A DNA stretch of 64,000 nt from Advenella faeciporci (GTDB taxonomy: Bacteria > Pseudomonadota > Gammaproteobacteria > Burkholderiales > Burkholderiaceae_B): NCBI RefSeq assembly GCF_014652395.1, contig NZ_BMYS01000003.1, positions 62,613 to 126,612 of the forward strand, given 5' to 3'. Below the pieces are notes generated by a model, which searched no databases, was not told where the DNA came from, and was given only the letters and a program-made list of their open reading frames with translations. Below, one piece after another: positions 29,554 through 40,620 of the stretch. The first letter of the stretch is position 1. Each line of letters opens with the position of its first letter. Position numbers and translations under genes: made by a program.

Positions 29554-30198
29554 TTAATAGCTCAAAGAATTCGGTGGGTTGACTTTGCATTGCACTGTTT
29601 TCATGCCTGTGTCCTGAAAATAGAATTGCAATGAGATGAAATCTCCCGGCTTGATGTCTGCCTGTTTATTCTCTAGCATAATGTGATACGTATTCACTGA
29701 AAAAGACAGTGATCCGTTAGCGGCGATACTTATCTCATCAAGACTTTCCATGGTAGTCATACCCTTCTTGCTGACGTTTTCATGCATAATGGCCGAAGCA
29801 TAAGACCGGGTTTTAATAGCGTTTAAAACAAGCTCCTTGCCAGAGTTATTCTTTAATTCGAAGTAAGTGGCAGCAGGTAAATTTCCAGGCAATAATCTTA
29901 CCCAGCATCGATCAACCTCTACATTATCCAACTCAATCAATTTTGCTTCAGTTACCTGGCTTTGCACTGCATTTGGGTTTTCCTCCACCAAAAGCAAATG
30001 AGCAGGAATTTGACTAATCCATTCTTCCGCCAGCAAATTGCCCTGATCATCGTACTTGACTCTTTTTACACCTTCGGCAGTGCAGATTTCAATCCATTCA
30101 TAGTCGGGCTCTTTGAAATAATCAACAGCCAACCATGAAATACCGGCCATCAGCAGAACCGGAATAAAGAATTTAAGTGTTTTTACAGAGAATTTCAT
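29554..30198 (-). CDS. PCu(A)C copper chaperone domain protein with N-terminal extension
   Basis: A 214-residue exported or membrane-anchored protein. After a hydrophobic helix (8-27) comes a region with WIEICTAEGVKRVKYDDQG, like the Cys segment of DUF2946 proteins, then a PCu(A)C domain (about 90-210). The copper motif H-x10-M-x21-H-x-M is exact: His139, Met150, His172, Met174. PCu(A)C proteins deliver Cu(I) to the CuA site of cytochrome oxidase. It is the last gene of the copper cluster; a hairpin separates it from the gene upstream. Confidence 0.8.
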   Translation of the reverse strand: MKFSVKTLKFFIPVLLMAGISWLAVDYFKEPDYEWIEICTAEGVKRVKYDDQGNLLAEEWISQIPAHLLLVEENPNAVQSQVTEAKLIELDNVEVDRCWVRLLPGNLPAATYFELKNNSGKELVLNAIKTRSYASAIMHENVSKKGMTTMESLDEISIAANGSLSFSVNTYHIMLENKQADIKPGDFISLQFYFQDTGMKTVQCKVNPPNSLSY

Positions 30199-30204
30199 AA
30201 ACAA

Positions 30205-30233
30205 GAAAATAAGATCCGGCCTGAAGCCGGATC
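30205..30233 (-). terminator. Intra-cluster hairpin, possible weak terminator
   Basis: GATCCGGC and GCCGGATC with a 5-nt loop; on the - strand TTATTTTC follows. It lies between the two PCu(A)C genes and may reduce expression of the second. Confidence 0.55.
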
Positions 30234-30240
30234 ACAAAAA

Positions 30241-30747
30241 TTAATGGCCGTGCTTGTTCATTTGCACAGGCTGCCCATGACCATGCATTGAGCTTTCAGC
30301 AGACTTTGCCAAAGGTCTGGCCGGTGCTTTAATATTGATGGTTTCTTTGCTTCCATCTTTATTTTCAACAACAAGCTGAAGATCAATCTCGTCATTTTCC
30401 TTGACCTGGTGATGCAAGTCGATAAACATGATGTGATAGCCACCGGGTTTCAATTCAACCTGCTTCCCATTGGGTAAATCAAGACTGGGGATCTGGCGCA
30501 TTTTCATGACATCGTCCTGCATGGCCATTTCATGTATTTCCACTGCTTTGGAAATATTGGATTTGGCTTCAATCAGTTTTCCATCTGTATCGGATGTCAA
30601 TTTCATGAAAGCACCCGTTGCCTGCTGCCCTTGCACAGTAGCGCGAACCCAGGCATCTTCAACGGTGACAGCAGCACTTGCTGACGCTGAAAACAAAGCA
30701 GCTGAAATAATCAGGACTGAATTAATCGGTTTAATCAAGAACTTCAT
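30241..30747 (-). CDS. PCu(A)C family periplasmic copper chaperone
   Basis: A 168-residue protein with a signal peptide (to about residue 26, SASASA) and a single PCu(A)C domain. The copper ligands fit H-x10-M-x21-H-x-M exactly: His72, Met83, His105, Met107. A His/Met-rich tail (MHGHGQPVQMNKHGH) may bind further copper. ATG 30747, with an AGAGGAA site, is chosen; a longer frame to 30834 runs into the SCO gene. The role is inferred to be copper delivery to cytochrome c oxidase with SCO. Confidence 0.9.
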   Translation of the reverse strand: MKFLIKPINSVLIISAALFSASASAAVTVEDAWVRATVQGQQATGAFMKLTSDTDGKLIEAKSNISKAVEIHEMAMQDDVMKMRQIPSLDLPNGKQVELKPGGYHIMFIDLHHQVKENDEIDLQLVVENKDGSKETINIKAPARPLAKSAESSMHGHGQPVQMNKHGH

Positions 30748-30781
30748 GGTATTCCTCTGTATAGGGATTGATTTTCTAAAA

Positions 30782-31375
30782 TTATGCCAGTAATTGACGA
30801 ATATCTTCTGCGCACTGTTCTGCACTTTGCGCATGTGGCAAAGATATTCTTAATTTGCCATTGGTATCAAAAACGTAACTTAGCGCGCTGTGATCCATTG
30901 TGTAGGAAGAACCTGTTGGCACTTTTTTATAATAAATTTTGAATTCTTTCGCGACAGTTTGCGTTTCATCCAGCGTACCGTAAAGCCCAAGAAAAGAAGG
31001 ATCAAAGGCATCGGTATAAGCTGCCAGCATTTCCGGGGTATCACGTTCCGGATCTATAGTGATGAAAATCACCTGTAATTTATCCGCATCTTCACCCAAC
31101 AGGTTTTTAATTTCAACAGCACGCGCCAGGGCTGTAGGACAGACATCGGGACACTGGGTAAACCCAAAAAAAATCATGAGCGCTTTGCCCTTGAAATCTT
31201 TGACCGTATAGCGTTTGCCGTCAGGTCCCTGTAAATTGAAATCACGCCCAAAGCTTGCACCAGTAAGGTCTTTGCCATGGACAACAAGCGGCTTTTCTTT
31301 ACTACAAGCAACAAGCATAAGGGGCAATACACCCAAGCCTGTTAGCAACAACCTGCGTTTTTGATTCGTTGACAT
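30782..31375 (-). CDS. SCO1/SenC family copper protein
   Basis: A thioredoxin-like lipoprotein that helps load CuA of cytochrome c oxidase. It has an N-terminal signal with lipobox LVAC (Cys24), CxxxC at Cys75 and Cys79 in QCPDVCP, and His162 in TMDHSALSY, the three copper ligands. The length is 197 residues. A second ATG 9 nt upstream (31384) is equally possible. It precedes the PCu(A)C gene by 34 nt. Confidence 0.92.
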   Translation of the reverse strand: MSTNQKRRLLLTGLGVLPLMLVACSKEKPLVVHGKDLTGASFGRDFNLQGPDGKRYTVKDFKGKALMIFFGFTQCPDVCPTALARAVEIKNLLGEDADKLQVIFITIDPERDTPEMLAAYTDAFDPSFLGLYGTLDETQTVAKEFKIYYKKVPTGSSYTMDHSALSYVFDTNGKLRISLPHAQSAEQCAEDIRQLLA

Positions 31376-31609
31376 TGCATGCATTCAAGTTAAATAAAGC
31401 ATTCAAAATCCCCCTTGAACAGAATGGGAAATGATAGGTTAAAACCGTGTTTTTATCAGGAGAAAATATAAAAGCGTGGTTTATGCCAGTCAAAACTGTT
31501 CAAGGTGGAAGCGTATCGTTAAATACTGCAATCATGGCAAGCCTGGTCTAGAAGCTCAACATTGAATGAGCACTTAACAACCTCCCGATTGACGGGTTGA
31601 TTTTACTTA

Positions 31610-32032
31610 TTAGAATACCAAAGGAGGCGCTCTTGAACCTAGCGGCGGCCCTGACAGGCGGACGTTGATTACCTGGGACTGGTTGAGAGAGGGAACAACC
31701 AACTCGGGCAAATTGAAAACTTCAACGCCTAAACCAGGGGAACCCGCTAGCATGCCTTGCGCATTAACAACGCTGAAAGGGCAACTTAACATGCCATCAT
31801 AGGCATTGTCCGGGTCGGGCTGATGGTGGGGAGTTTCGATTGAAACAAAAGTGGACTGGGTTCCCGCAGGTGTACAAATAATGATCTCTATCTTGCCCTG
31901 ACCAAGAGCCTGCATATTGGGCATATAACCAACCGGTATGAGCGAACGCAACGCAAACAAGGCCAGACACAAGTATAGGAATACATACCTGTATGAAATA
32001 CCTTTAGGCGGAGAAATCCGGTTCACATTCAT
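31610..32032 (-). CDS. DUF2946 family protein
   Basis: A 140-residue protein with one membrane helix, then the family segment RSLIPVGYMPNM, Cys53 in ICTPAG and Cys84 in SCPF, ending with the Pro-rich GPPLGSRAPP. DUF2946 proteins often neighbour copper genes, but their role is unknown. It is the first gene of the copper cluster; a 234-nt gap to SCO has no visible gene. Confidence 0.8.
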   Translation of the reverse strand: MNVNRISPPKGISYRYVFLYLCLALFALRSLIPVGYMPNMQALGQGKIEIIICTPAGTQSTFVSIETPHHQPDPDNAYDGMLSCPFSVVNAQGMLAGSPGLGVEVFNLPELVVPSLNQSQVINVRLSGPPLGSRAPPLVF

Positions 32033-32171
32033 ATAAGGAAAGTTAAATTGATCACACTTTAAATTACAAACAGAGGATACCGTCTGATACTAACATTGAA
32101 ATCTTATGACGTAAACCATAAAACCACTGTAAATACATGGCTTATGATTAAAATCAATTTTTATCACACAT

Positions 32172-32222
32172 AAAAACGGCACCTTCAGATGAGGCCGATA
32201 GCCTTACCTGAAGGTGCCGTTT
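32172..32222 (-). terminator. Terminator after typA
   Basis: AAAAACGGCACCTTCAG and CTGAAGGTGCCGTTT are complementary over about 14 bp with a 19-nt loop. On the - strand a T-run follows. It lies about 33 nt after the typA stop. Confidence 0.75.
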
Positions 32223-32254
32223 ATTTGCCAGCTGTTTTTTACCGGATCTTAAAA

Positions 32255-34081
32255 TTACAAACCGGCATTCTCACGGGAAGCACGCTTACGCTCATGCTCA
32301 AGCAGGTAACGCTTGCGCAAACGTATGCTTTTAGGCGTAACTTCAACCAGCTCATCATCATCAATGAACTCGACCGCGTATTCCAGATTCAGCTTGATGG
32401 GTGGTACCAGACGCACTGCTTCATCGGTGCCTGATGCACGGATATTGGTTAATTGCTTGCCCTTGATGGGGTTAACCACCAAGTCATTATCGCGACTGTG
32501 AATACCGATAATCATGCCTTCATACAAAGGCTCACCGGGTGACACAAACATACGGCCACGGTCTTGCAATTTCCACAAGGCATAAGCCACGGCATCACCG
32601 TTATCCTGACTGATCAGAACACCATTGCGACGCTCACCTATGCTACCTTCACGTACAGGAGCATACTCATCAAAAATATGGCTCATCAGACCCGTTCCGC
32701 GTGTCATTGACATAAACTCGGTTGAGAAACCAATAAGGCCACGGGCAGGAATACGGTACTCCAGACGGGTACGGCCACGGCCGTCAGATTGCATATCAAG
32801 CAACTCGCCTTTACGACGCCCCAACTCTTCCATCACCCCGCCCTGATGTTCATCTTCAAGGTCAATGGTTAACAGCTCCAGCGGTTCGCAACGTACACCA
32901 TCAATTTCCTTGTAAACCACGCGGGGACGGGATACAGCCAGCTCATAGCCTTCGCGACGCATGTTTTCAAGCAAAATGGTCAGGTGCAGCTCACCACGGC
33001 CAGATACTTCAAAGACGGTATCATCATCGGTATCTTTTACACGCAGGGCCACATTGGATTTCAGCTCAAGATTCAGGCGATCACGAATCTGGCGACTGGT
33101 CACGAACTTACCCTCACGGCCTGCCAACGGTGATGTATTAACCATAAAGTTCATGGTTAAAGTGGGTTCATCAATTTTCAGCATTGGAAGGGCTTCAGGC
33201 CTGGACGGATCACACAAGGTGCAGCCAATACCAATTTCATCAATACCGTTAATCAGGACAATGTCGCCGGCTTCAGCGGAATCCACCTGAACACGCTCCA
33301 GGCCCTGGAACTTGAGAACCTGGTTTACACGCCCTTTGGAGCTTGCACCATCCTCACCAAATTTGACCACAACCTCTTGACCGGCACGAATGCGGCCACG
33401 GTTGACACGACCAACACCAATCTTGCCCACATAGCTGTTGTAGTCAAGTGAGATGATTTGCATTTGCAAAGGAGCATCTTTGTCATCATTGCGCTGTGGA
33501 ACGTGTTTCAAAATAGCGTCAAACAAGGGACGCATATCGCCTTCACGCACATCATCAGTCAGACCCGCAAAACCAGACAGGCCTGAGGCGTAAATGACCG
33601 GAAAGTCAAGCTGTTCTTCTGTCGCGCCAAGCTTGTCAAACAAGTCGAAAGTAGTATTGATAACAAAATCGGGACGTGCGCCGGGACGGTCAATTTTATT
33701 AACCACAACAATGGGTTTCAAACCAAGGGCAAGCGCTTTTTTGGTCACAAAACGGGTTTGTGGCATAGGACCTTCCACCGCATCAACCAGCAGCAAGACA
33801 CCATCAACCATCGACAATACACGTTCCACCTCACCACCAAAGTCGGCGTGTCCGGGAGTATCAATAATGTTGATGTGGGTACCTTCGTATTCAACGGCAC
33901 AGTTCTTTGAAAGAATGGTAATGCCGCGTTCTTTTTCGATATCACCGGAGTCCATGACACGTTCAGCAATATGCTGGTTATCACGGAACGTACCCGCCTG
34001 ATGTAATAACTGGTCAACCATGGTTGTTTTACCATGGTCAACGTGAGCAATAATCGCAACGTTACGGAGCGCTTGGCTCAT
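32255..34081 (-). CDS. typA: Translational GTPase TypA/BipA
   Basis: A ribosome-binding GTPase that supports 50S assembly, growth in the cold and stress. The 608 residues are full length: P-loop AHVDHGKTT, switch [21 protein letters not shown], then EF-G-like domains III and V and the family-specific C-terminal domain (SKDLVVN-like [20 protein letters not shown], cut here to [19 protein letters not shown]). ATG 34081 overlaps the truB stop (ATGA) and has AAAGGAAA upstream. Confidence 0.97.
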   Translation of the reverse strand: MSQALRNVAIIAHVDHGKTTMVDQLLHQAGTFRDNQHIAERVMDSGDIEKERGITILSKNCAVEYEGTHINIIDTPGHADFGGEVERVLSMVDGVLLLVDAVEGPMPQTRFVTKKALALGLKPIVVVNKIDRPGARPDFVINTTFDLFDKLGATEEQLDFPVIYASGLSGFAGLTDDVREGDMRPLFDAILKHVPQRNDDKDAPLQMQIISLDYNSYVGKIGVGRVNRGRIRAGQEVVVKFGEDGASSKGRVNQVLKFQGLERVQVDSAEAGDIVLINGIDEIGIGCTLCDPSRPEALPMLKIDEPTLTMNFMVNTSPLAGREGKFVTSRQIRDRLNLELKSNVALRVKDTDDDTVFEVSGRGELHLTILLENMRREGYELAVSRPRVVYKEIDGVRCEPLELLTIDLEDEHQGGVMEELGRRKGELLDMQSDGRGRTRLEYRIPARGLIGFSTEFMSMTRGTGLMSHIFDEYAPVREGSIGERRNGVLISQDNGDAVAYALWKLQDRGRMFVSPGEPLYEGMIIGIHSRDNDLVVNPIKGKQLTNIRASGTDEAVRLVPPIKLNLEYAVEFIDDDELVEVTPKSIRLRKRYLLEHERKRASRENAGL

Positions 34082-34830
34082 AGTATTTCCTTTTGAAGTA
34101 GTTTTAACGGCACCAGGCCGTCTGGTAGTTCATCCAGGGCTCTCAGCGTGTCAACCGGTGATTCCATACTCTGCAATGAGGCCAGGTCAATTGCATCATC
34201 TATGGTAAACGGGCCAACAGCCGTTCGCCGCAAGGCAATAAGGTGCGCAAAGCAACCCAATGCCCTTCCAATATCCTGGGCAAGTGTGCGTATATAAGTT
34301 CCTTTACTGCAGAACACTTCCAACTCAACCATCTCAGGTTGAACACGCAACACATTTATTTCGTAGATGGTAATTGTACGAGGTTCACGCTCAAGCTCTA
34401 TTCCCTGGCGTGCATATTCATAAAGCGGACGCCCATCCCGCTTCAAGGCCGAATACATCGGCGGAATTTGCTGTATTTCACCCAAAAAATCGGGTAATAC
34501 CTTGTTTAACTGTTCTGCTGTAATACCGGTAAAACCCGCTGCTTCCTGAACGACAGCACCTGTCAGGTCGCCCGAATCGGTTTCCGAACCCAACTGAAGC
34601 GTGGCAATATATTTTTTATCCACATTCAGCATGGGACCACATATTTTAGTCGCTTTTCCAAAACAGCAGACTAACAAGCCGGTCGCAAAGGGATCCAAGG
34701 TTCCTGTATGACCGGCTTTTTTTGCATCCATAGCACGTCTGGCTCTTTGCAGGGCATGGTTGCTTGATAAATCTACTGGTTTATCAAGCAGCAGCACCCC
34801 GGTAATGTCCAGACCTTTCCTTCGTCCCAT
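34078..34830 (-). CDS. truB: tRNA pseudouridine-55 synthase TruB
   Basis: TruB makes pseudouridine 55 in the T-loop of tRNA. The 250-residue protein has GVLLLDKPVDLSSN, the catalytic Asp in GHTGTLDPFATGLL, and the C-terminal binding region with YIRTLAQDIG. ATG 34830 begins the conserved GRRKG sequence; a TTG at 34842 is an alternative. It lies 23 nt after rbfA and overlaps typA by 4 nt. Confidence 0.96.
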   Translation of the reverse strand: MGRRKGLDITGVLLLDKPVDLSSNHALQRARRAMDAKKAGHTGTLDPFATGLLVCCFGKATKICGPMLNVDKKYIATLQLGSETDSGDLTGAVVQEAAGFTGITAEQLNKVLPDFLGEIQQIPPMYSALKRDGRPLYEYARQGIELEREPRTITIYEINVLRVQPEMVELEVFCSKGTYIRTLAQDIGRALGCFAHLIALRRTAVGPFTIDDAIDLASLQSMESPVDTLRALDELPDGLVPLKLLQKEIL

Positions 34831-34853
34831 TTGTTTACCCAAATACCAGGCAA

Positions 34854-35267
34854 TTATTTTTTGCCTGTTTCAATATCATCAAGATTATCTGTTTGCACAG
34901 GAAAATCTTCCGGACGGTTTGCGCGATCTATAAGCTGTGTCATCTCAATGCCACGCGCCATCTGCTCATCATGAATGAAACGCAAAGTGGGCACCGTATG
35001 AATATGCAGCATTTTAAACAGCAATGAATGCAACCAGCCCGCCTTTTCATTCAGGGCGGCAGAGGCCACATCAGGCTCTGCACCCAGAACAGTGAAATAC
35101 ACTTTGGCATGCGCATAATCAGCACTTAGATCAACCCCGGTCAGGGTAATAAGGCCTACACGGGACATATCCAACTCACGCTGGACAAGGACTGCCAGAT
35201 CTTTCTGTATCTGATCTGCCAGTCGCACATTGCGGCTGGCAGGTGATTTTGACTTGTGTCGATTCAT
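34854..35267 (-). CDS. rbfA: Ribosome-binding factor A
   Basis: RbfA is a KH-fold 30S maturation factor. The 137-residue protein has [21 protein letters not shown] and the later [18 protein letters not shown], both typical. A charged tail follows. It lies 8 nt after infB in the conserved rimP-nusA-infB-rbfA-truB order. Confidence 0.96.
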   Translation of the reverse strand: MNRHKSKSPASRNVRLADQIQKDLAVLVQRELDMSRVGLITLTGVDLSADYAHAKVYFTVLGAEPDVASAALNEKAGWLHSLLFKMLHIHTVPTLRFIHDEQMARGIEMTQLIDRANRPEDFPVQTDNLDDIETGKK

Positions 35268-35275
35268 AATAAAAT

Positions 35276-38200
35276 TTACAGCGTACGGGCAATTTCTTTG
35301 ATTTCGAAGATCTCAAGCTGATCGCCCACTTCAATATCATTGTTGCCCTTTAAGGTGATGCCGCAATCGAAACCGGCTTTGACTTCTTTGGCATCATCCT
35401 TGAAGCGTTTGAGGGAGTCGATATAACCGGCCCAGATAACCACATGATTGCGCAGCAGGCGCACTTGCGAATCCCGGCGTACCATTCCATCAGTAACCAT
35501 ACATCCGGCCACTTTACCAATACGGGAAATACTGTAAACCTCGCGAATTTCAACCATACCAATAACTTCTTCGCGTTTTTCGGGTGCCAGCATACCTGAC
35601 ATGGCACTTTTCACTTCATCTACCGCATCATAAATAATGTTGTAGTAGCGAATATCAATGCCATTGGATTCGGCCAGCTTTTTCGCACTTTGGTCTGCAC
35701 GTACGTTGAAGCCAATAATAACTGCATTGGATGCAATCGCCAGGTTCACGTCGCTTTCAGAGATCCCACCCACTGCGGCATGTACAACCCGTACCCGGAT
35801 TTCATCGGTAGACAGCTTGACCAGTGATTGAACCAGCGCTTCCTGAGAACCCTGAACATCGGTTTTAATGATGAGTTCAAGCGTTTGCATGCCTTCGCCA
35901 ATGTTATCAAACATGGACTCGAGCTTGGCGGCCTGCTGGCGCGCCAGTTTCACGTCACGGAATTTACCCTGACGGAACAAGGCAATTTCACGTGCCTTGC
36001 GCTCATCAATAACCACCTGGACTTCGTCACCCGCGGCCGGCACATCAGACAAACCCTGGATTTCGACAGGTACGGATGGGCCCGCTTTTGGAATGTTTTT
36101 ACCTGTTTCATCAAGCATGGCACGTACACGACCATAACTTGCCCCAACCAGAATGGCATCACCACGTTTTAACGTACCACTTTGCACCAGAATAGTGGCA
36201 ACAGGACCACGTCCCTTGTCAAGACTGGATTCAATCACAACACCTTTGGCAGGGGCATCAACCGGGGCTTTCAACTCAAGCACTTCGGCTTGCAACAGTA
36301 CGTTTTCAATGAGGTCATCAATACCGAAACCGGTTTTGGCGGATACGGGCACAAATGGCACATCACCACCGTACTCTTCAGGCACCACTTCCTCGGCAAC
36401 CAACTCCTGTTTCACGCGCTCGGGGTTGGCTTCGGGTTTATCCACCTTGTTAATGGCCACAACCATAGGCACACCGGCCGCCTTGGCATGGTGAATGGCT
36501 TCACGCGTTTGCGGCATAACGCCGTCATCTGCGGCCACCACCAGAATAACAATATCAGTTGCCTGGGCGCCACGTGCACGCATGGCAGTAAACGCCTCGT
36601 GTCCGGGTGTATCAAGGAAGGTGGCTACACCAGCTTCGGTTTTAACGCGGTAAGCACCAATATGTTGGGTAATGCCACCTGCTTCACCCACGGCCACTTT
36701 GGCACGGCGGATATAGTCAAGCAGGGAGGTTTTACCATGGTCAACGTGTCCCATCACGGTAACAACCGGGGCACGCGGAAGCAATTCAACATCGATGCTT
36801 TCGGCGCTTTCATCAAGGAATGCCTCGGGATCGTCGAGTTTGGCTGCAATGGCATGATGACCCAATTCTTCAACCACGATCATGGCCGTTTCCTGGTCAA
36901 GAATCTGGTTAATGGTAACCATTTGACCCATTTTCATTAACAGCTTGATAACTTCTGCTGCCTTGACTGACATTTTATGGGCCAGATCTGCAACTGAAAT
37001 GGTTTCAGGCACATGTACATCACGGGCAATAAATTCTGGTGCTGCCGGCTCTTTGACTTGCTGTGGCTGATTCCTGCGATTGTTTTTGGAGCTGCCACGA
37101 CCGCCGCCGGCACGCCATCCCTCTTCCTGAGCCTTGGCAGGTGCTGCAGCCCGCTTCTCGACGGGCTTTTTACCACGGGATCCATCAGTCCAATTGCTGT
37201 CACGATCAGTTTTTTTGGCGCCAGCAACAGGTTTGACTTCTTTCTTGACCGTTTTCTTGGCCGCTTCAGTTCCTTCAGCAGCGGCAGGTGCCGCACGCAA
37301 TACTTTGCGAGGACGGTTAAGCATATCACGCAATGCAGCCGCCTCCGCTTCGGCCTGACGACGCGCTTCTTCACGCGCGGCAGTTTCCACCGGCTCACGT
37401 CTTGGCTCTGCTACAGGCTTTTTATTTCGGATATTCATATCTTTATTGACAGCCGGTGCGGCTATGGGCGCCTTGCCCCTGACCACTTCGTTTCTGCCGC
37501 CCTGCTTAGCCTGGGATGACTTTTGATCAGCCGGTCGTGATGTCTTTCCATCACGCTGTTCATTGACACGGCCTGATTCTGGAGATTTGTTTTTAACCGT
37601 CGACGCCTGGGCTGGTTTCTGATCAGCCTTTACTGAAGCAGACGGCACATTTTTGGATTCAGTATGCACTTCTTTTTTCTCAACCTGTTGAGATGTGATT
37701 GATGATTCTTCCGTTAAGACGGAGGATTGTTGAACTTGCGGCTGAGGTATACCGTCAGGCTCTGTGGATTTCACTTCTTTTGCCACACTGTCAGCAACGG
37801 GTTCTGGCTGCTGCAGTGTTGCCTGAACAGCGCCAGGCACCGTTTCAGGAGATGCGTTGGCGGTTGATTGGGCACTATCTTGCGGCGCGTTTTGCAATTG
37901 TACCGCTTCAGTAGCGACTTTCGCAGCAGAAGTTTGTGCAACCGATACATTTTCTTCTTTTTGCACAATTTCTTTTTGGCCTGCAACGACTTCAGGCTGT
38001 GTTTTTACTGCCTGATCAGGCGCTGTTACCTGAGCCACAGACGTGACTGCCTCTGCGACAGCTTCTTTACCTTCGGCAATATCACGCTTGACAAAAACCC
38101 GTTTTTTACGAACTTCTACCGGAATGGTACGAGAGCGCCCGGAACTATCCGCCTGACGGATTTCTGACGTTTCACGACGTGTTACCGTAATTTTCTTACC

Positions 38201-38374
38201 CTCTTTTGCACCATGCGCACGGCGAAGGGAATCCAGTAGCTTGGCTTTATCGCTCTCGGTGACATTATCCTCTACAGAATTCACATTTACACCTGCAGCA
38301 CGAAGCTGTTCAAGCAACATATTCGCAGGCAATTTCAGTTCGACGGCAAACTGGGCAACAGTAATACTGGGCAT
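35276..38374 (-). CDS. infB: Translation initiation factor IF-2
   Basis: IF-2 places initiator fMet-tRNA on the 30S and drives subunit joining. The 1032-residue protein has an IF2-N domain ([21 protein letters not shown]), a long low-complexity linker (about 90-400; Ala, Glu, Lys, Gln and Val-rich), a second IF2-N-like domain ([21 protein letters not shown]), the G domain from about residue 541 ([29 protein letters not shown]) and C1/C2 domains. The size is normal for betaproteobacteria. A GAGAG ribosome site precedes the ATG. The two initiator tRNA genes lie 5 kb away. Confidence 0.98.
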   Translation of the reverse strand: MPSITVAQFAVELKLPANMLLEQLRAAGVNVNSVEDNVTESDKAKLLDSLRRAHGAKEGKKITVTRRETSEIRQADSSGRSRTIPVEVRKKRVFVKRDIAEGKEAVAEAVTSVAQVTAPDQAVKTQPEVVAGQKEIVQKEENVSVAQTSAAKVATEAVQLQNAPQDSAQSTANASPETVPGAVQATLQQPEPVADSVAKEVKSTEPDGIPQPQVQQSSVLTEESSITSQQVEKKEVHTESKNVPSASVKADQKPAQASTVKNKSPESGRVNEQRDGKTSRPADQKSSQAKQGGRNEVVRGKAPIAAPAVNKDMNIRNKKPVAEPRREPVETAAREEARRQAEAEAAALRDMLNRPRKVLRAAPAAAEGTEAAKKTVKKEVKPVAGAKKTDRDSNWTDGSRGKKPVEKRAAAPAKAQEEGWRAGGGRGSSKNNRRNQPQQVKEPAAPEFIARDVHVPETISVADLAHKMSVKAAEVIKLLMKMGQMVTINQILDQETAMIVVEELGHHAIAAKLDDPEAFLDESAESIDVELLPRAPVVTVMGHVDHGKTSLLDYIRRAKVAVGEAGGITQHIGAYRVKTEAGVATFLDTPGHEAFTAMRARGAQATDIVILVVAADDGVMPQTREAIHHAKAAGVPMVVAINKVDKPEANPERVKQELVAEEVVPEEYGGDVPFVPVSAKTGFGIDDLIENVLLQAEVLELKAPVDAPAKGVVIESSLDKGRGPVATILVQSGTLKRGDAILVGASYGRVRAMLDETGKNIPKAGPSVPVEIQGLSDVPAAGDEVQVVIDERKAREIALFRQGKFRDVKLARQQAAKLESMFDNIGEGMQTLELIIKTDVQGSQEALVQSLVKLSTDEIRVRVVHAAVGGISESDVNLAIASNAVIIGFNVRADQSAKKLAESNGIDIRYYNIIYDAVDEVKSAMSGMLAPEKREEVIGMVEIREVYSISRIGKVAGCMVTDGMVRRDSQVRLLRNHVVIWAGYIDSLKRFKDDAKEVKAGFDCGITLKGNNDIEVGDQLEIFEIKEIARTL

Positions 38375-38449
38375 TAGGCTCTCTCTTCCCTTTCACAACA
38401 ATTCAATAACATTCAATAGGCAATCTGATTAAAACTGTAGATATGAAGA

Positions 38450-39934
38450 TCAGTTTTCATCTTCATCAAACCAGTGGGCCCGTGCCTTGATAATCAATTC
38501 ACCAGCCTCTTCTTCTGACAAGCCGGTAATTTCCGACAATTCATCGGTAGACAACTCGGCCAGGTCATCGCGTGTCTGAACACCACCTTCGGCCAGCTTT
38601 GCAATAAGCGCCGGTGTCAGCCCCTCAAGATCCAACAGATCCTGGGCGGTTTCAACCCGTTCTTCCTGCACGATGGCTTCGGTCAACAAAGCAGTACGGG
38701 CACGGTTACGCAATTCGTTGACGGTATCCTCATCGAAACCTTCAATTTCAAGCAACTCCTGAATAGGCACATAAGCCACTTCTTCCAGACCGGTAAAGCC
38801 TTCATCAATAAGGATATCTGCCATTTCTTCATCAACATCCAGTTTCTCGATGAATGTGGCACGCATTTCCGCACGCTCTTCATCCTGCCGGTTGCGATTT
38901 TCTTCGGGCGTCATGATATTGATTTGCCAGCCGGTCAGATCAGAGGCCAGCCTTACGTTCTGACCTTTGGAACCAATGGCCTTAGGCAAGTTCTCAGCAT
39001 CAACCACGACATCCATGGCGTGTTTTTCTTCATCGACAAGAATGGATTCTACATTGGCAGGCGCCAGGGCACCAATCACGAACTCGGCCGGATCATCTGC
39101 CCACAGCACAATATCCACTTGCTCGCCACCCAGTTCATTACGAACCGCAGTAACACGCGAACCACGCATACCTACACAAGTTCCAATTGGATCAATTCTT
39201 TTGTCATAGGCTACCACGGCAATTTTGGCACGCATACCAGGATCACGGGCTGCCGCCTTGATTTCAAGCAATCCCTGCTCGATCTCGGGAACTTCATTTT
39301 CAAACAGTTCACGAATAAACTCGGGTGCCGTGCGGGACAGAATGATTTGCTGGTTACGGGCAGTACGGTCTACCTTGGCCACCCATGCACGAACACGATC
39401 ACCAACCCGCAGATTTTCCTTGGGAATCATTTCGCTGCGAGGAAGCCGGGCCTCTATTTTTCCGGTTTCAATAATGGCATCGCCTTTATCAAGGCGCTTG
39501 ACCGTACCGGCAATAATGCTTTCCCCACGATCAAGAAAGTCATTAAGAACCTGTTCGCGTTCGGCATCACGGATTTTTTGCAGGATAGCCTGTTTGGCAG
39601 CCTGCGCACCAATACGACCAAACTCAACGGGTTCAAGGGGCTCTTCAATGTATTCGCCCTCCTGAACCCCAGGCTTGATCTCTTGGGCTTCGCTAAACAG
39701 TTCCTGACGATCAGGTTCCTGCAAACCAGCCTCATCGGGCACGACGAGCCAGCGACGGTAGCCTTCATGCGTACCCGTAGCCCGATCTATCGTTACACGA
39801 ATATCAGCATCTTCTTTAAAACGTTTTTTCATGGCTGAGGCCAACGCACTCTCAAGCGCACTAAAAACCACTTCACGTGTCACATTTTTTTCACGTGCTA
39901 ACGCATCAACCAATAGAAGAATTTCGCGACTCAT
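38450..39934 (-). CDS. nusA: Transcription termination/antitermination factor NusA
   Basis: NusA binds RNA polymerase and tunes pausing, termination and antitermination. The 494 residues have the N-terminal polymerase-binding domain, S1 ([15 protein letters not shown]), two KH domains ([25 protein letters not shown]) and two C-terminal acidic repeats ([37 protein letters not shown]). It starts inside the rimP stop (ATGA). Its likely own target is the leader hairpin before rimP. Confidence 0.98.
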   Translation of the reverse strand: MSREILLLVDALAREKNVTREVVFSALESALASAMKKRFKEDADIRVTIDRATGTHEGYRRWLVVPDEAGLQEPDRQELFSEAQEIKPGVQEGEYIEEPLEPVEFGRIGAQAAKQAILQKIRDAEREQVLNDFLDRGESIIAGTVKRLDKGDAIIETGKIEARLPRSEMIPKENLRVGDRVRAWVAKVDRTARNQQIILSRTAPEFIRELFENEVPEIEQGLLEIKAAARDPGMRAKIAVVAYDKRIDPIGTCVGMRGSRVTAVRNELGGEQVDIVLWADDPAEFVIGALAPANVESILVDEEKHAMDVVVDAENLPKAIGSKGQNVRLASDLTGWQINIMTPEENRNRQDEERAEMRATFIEKLDVDEEMADILIDEGFTGLEEVAYVPIQELLEIEGFDEDTVNELRNRARTALLTEAIVQEERVETAQDLLDLEGLTPALIAKLAEGGVQTRDDLAELSTDELSEITGLSEEEAGELIIKARAHWFDEDEN

Positions 39935-40413
39935 CGCTTTTTACCCTTGAAATCAAGAACCGGATCAAGTTTTGCCTTTTCAACATCTTCAAATGCAAAA
40001 ACAATGACTTGAGTTTCGTTCTTTTTAACATCAAATTCCAGACAGAATTGACCTGTCTGCGTTCCATCAGAAGCTGTTTCCTGTGACAAAATACCGGTAA
40101 AGGCTTTGCGATTATCTACAGCTTCACGTAATTTAATTTCCACCCGTTCACCGGCAAACCGTTTGAAGTCGGCTAGCGTACGCAATGGACGATCTACACC
40201 TGGCGAACCGACCTCAAGACGTTTATAGTCAATATTTTCAACTTCAAACACCCGCGACAATTGGCGAGAAACCTGCTCACAGTCCTCAATTCGCACGCCA
40301 TCTTCACGATCTATGGTTACGCGCAGCAACCCGAACGCGGCACGCTCGACATCAACCAGCTCGACCCCAAGGCCAGCTATCGCTTGTTCAGTAAGAGTAT
40401 ATAAATCAGCCAT
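39931..40413 (-). CDS. rimP: Ribosome maturation factor RimP
   Basis: RimP is needed for 30S maturation. The 160-residue protein begins [20 protein letters not shown] and has [19 protein letters not shown] and [10 protein letters not shown], all family hallmarks. ATG 40413 matches that start. No Shine-Dalgarno is visible because a hairpin and U-run occupy the preceding 30 nt. It overlaps nusA by 4 nt. Confidence 0.95.
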   Translation of the reverse strand: MADLYTLTEQAIAGLGVELVDVERAAFGLLRVTIDREDGVRIEDCEQVSRQLSRVFEVENIDYKRLEVGSPGVDRPLRTLADFKRFAGERVEIKLREAVDNRKAFTGILSQETASDGTQTGQFCLEFDVKKNETQVIVFAFEDVEKAKLDPVLDFKGKKR

Positions 40414-40418
40414 ACAAT

Positions 40419-40443
40419 AAAAAAATGGGCTTTTACAGCCCAT
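40419..40443 (-). promoter_or_regulatory. Terminator-like hairpin in the rimP-nusA-infB leader
   Basis: On the - strand ATGGGC, a 7-nt loop and GCCCAT are followed by seven T, ending 5 nt before the rimP ATG. No gene lies directly upstream on this strand for it to terminate (the rluB stop is about 180 nt away on the far side, at 40621). It may attenuate the operon, for example under NusA feedback. Confidence 0.6.
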
Positions 40444-40620
40444 TGTTTACAAAAACACCGGTTTGATCCAACAACCCTTGTTTTTATATATTCGTTCCAT
40501 AAACCAATTGCATTCTTTTTAAAAAAGAAAATTACAACTAGACAACCTGTGATTATATCAAAAAACCCGACACTTTGCTAAGTATTTGATATTTTACCAA
40601 CAAAACAACATCGTTACAGC

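Noticed and set aside
31376-31609. Possible gene between SCO and DUF2946
   Set aside because: Only short frames without ribosome sites or motifs; treated as intergenic.
36182-36940. 252-codon + strand frame, His/Gly/Asn-rich
   Set aside because: Antisense to the infB G domain; the composition reflects the complementary codons.
38924-39838. 304-codon + strand frame
   Set aside because: It lies fully antisense to nusA, which has complete domain structure; it is a shadow.
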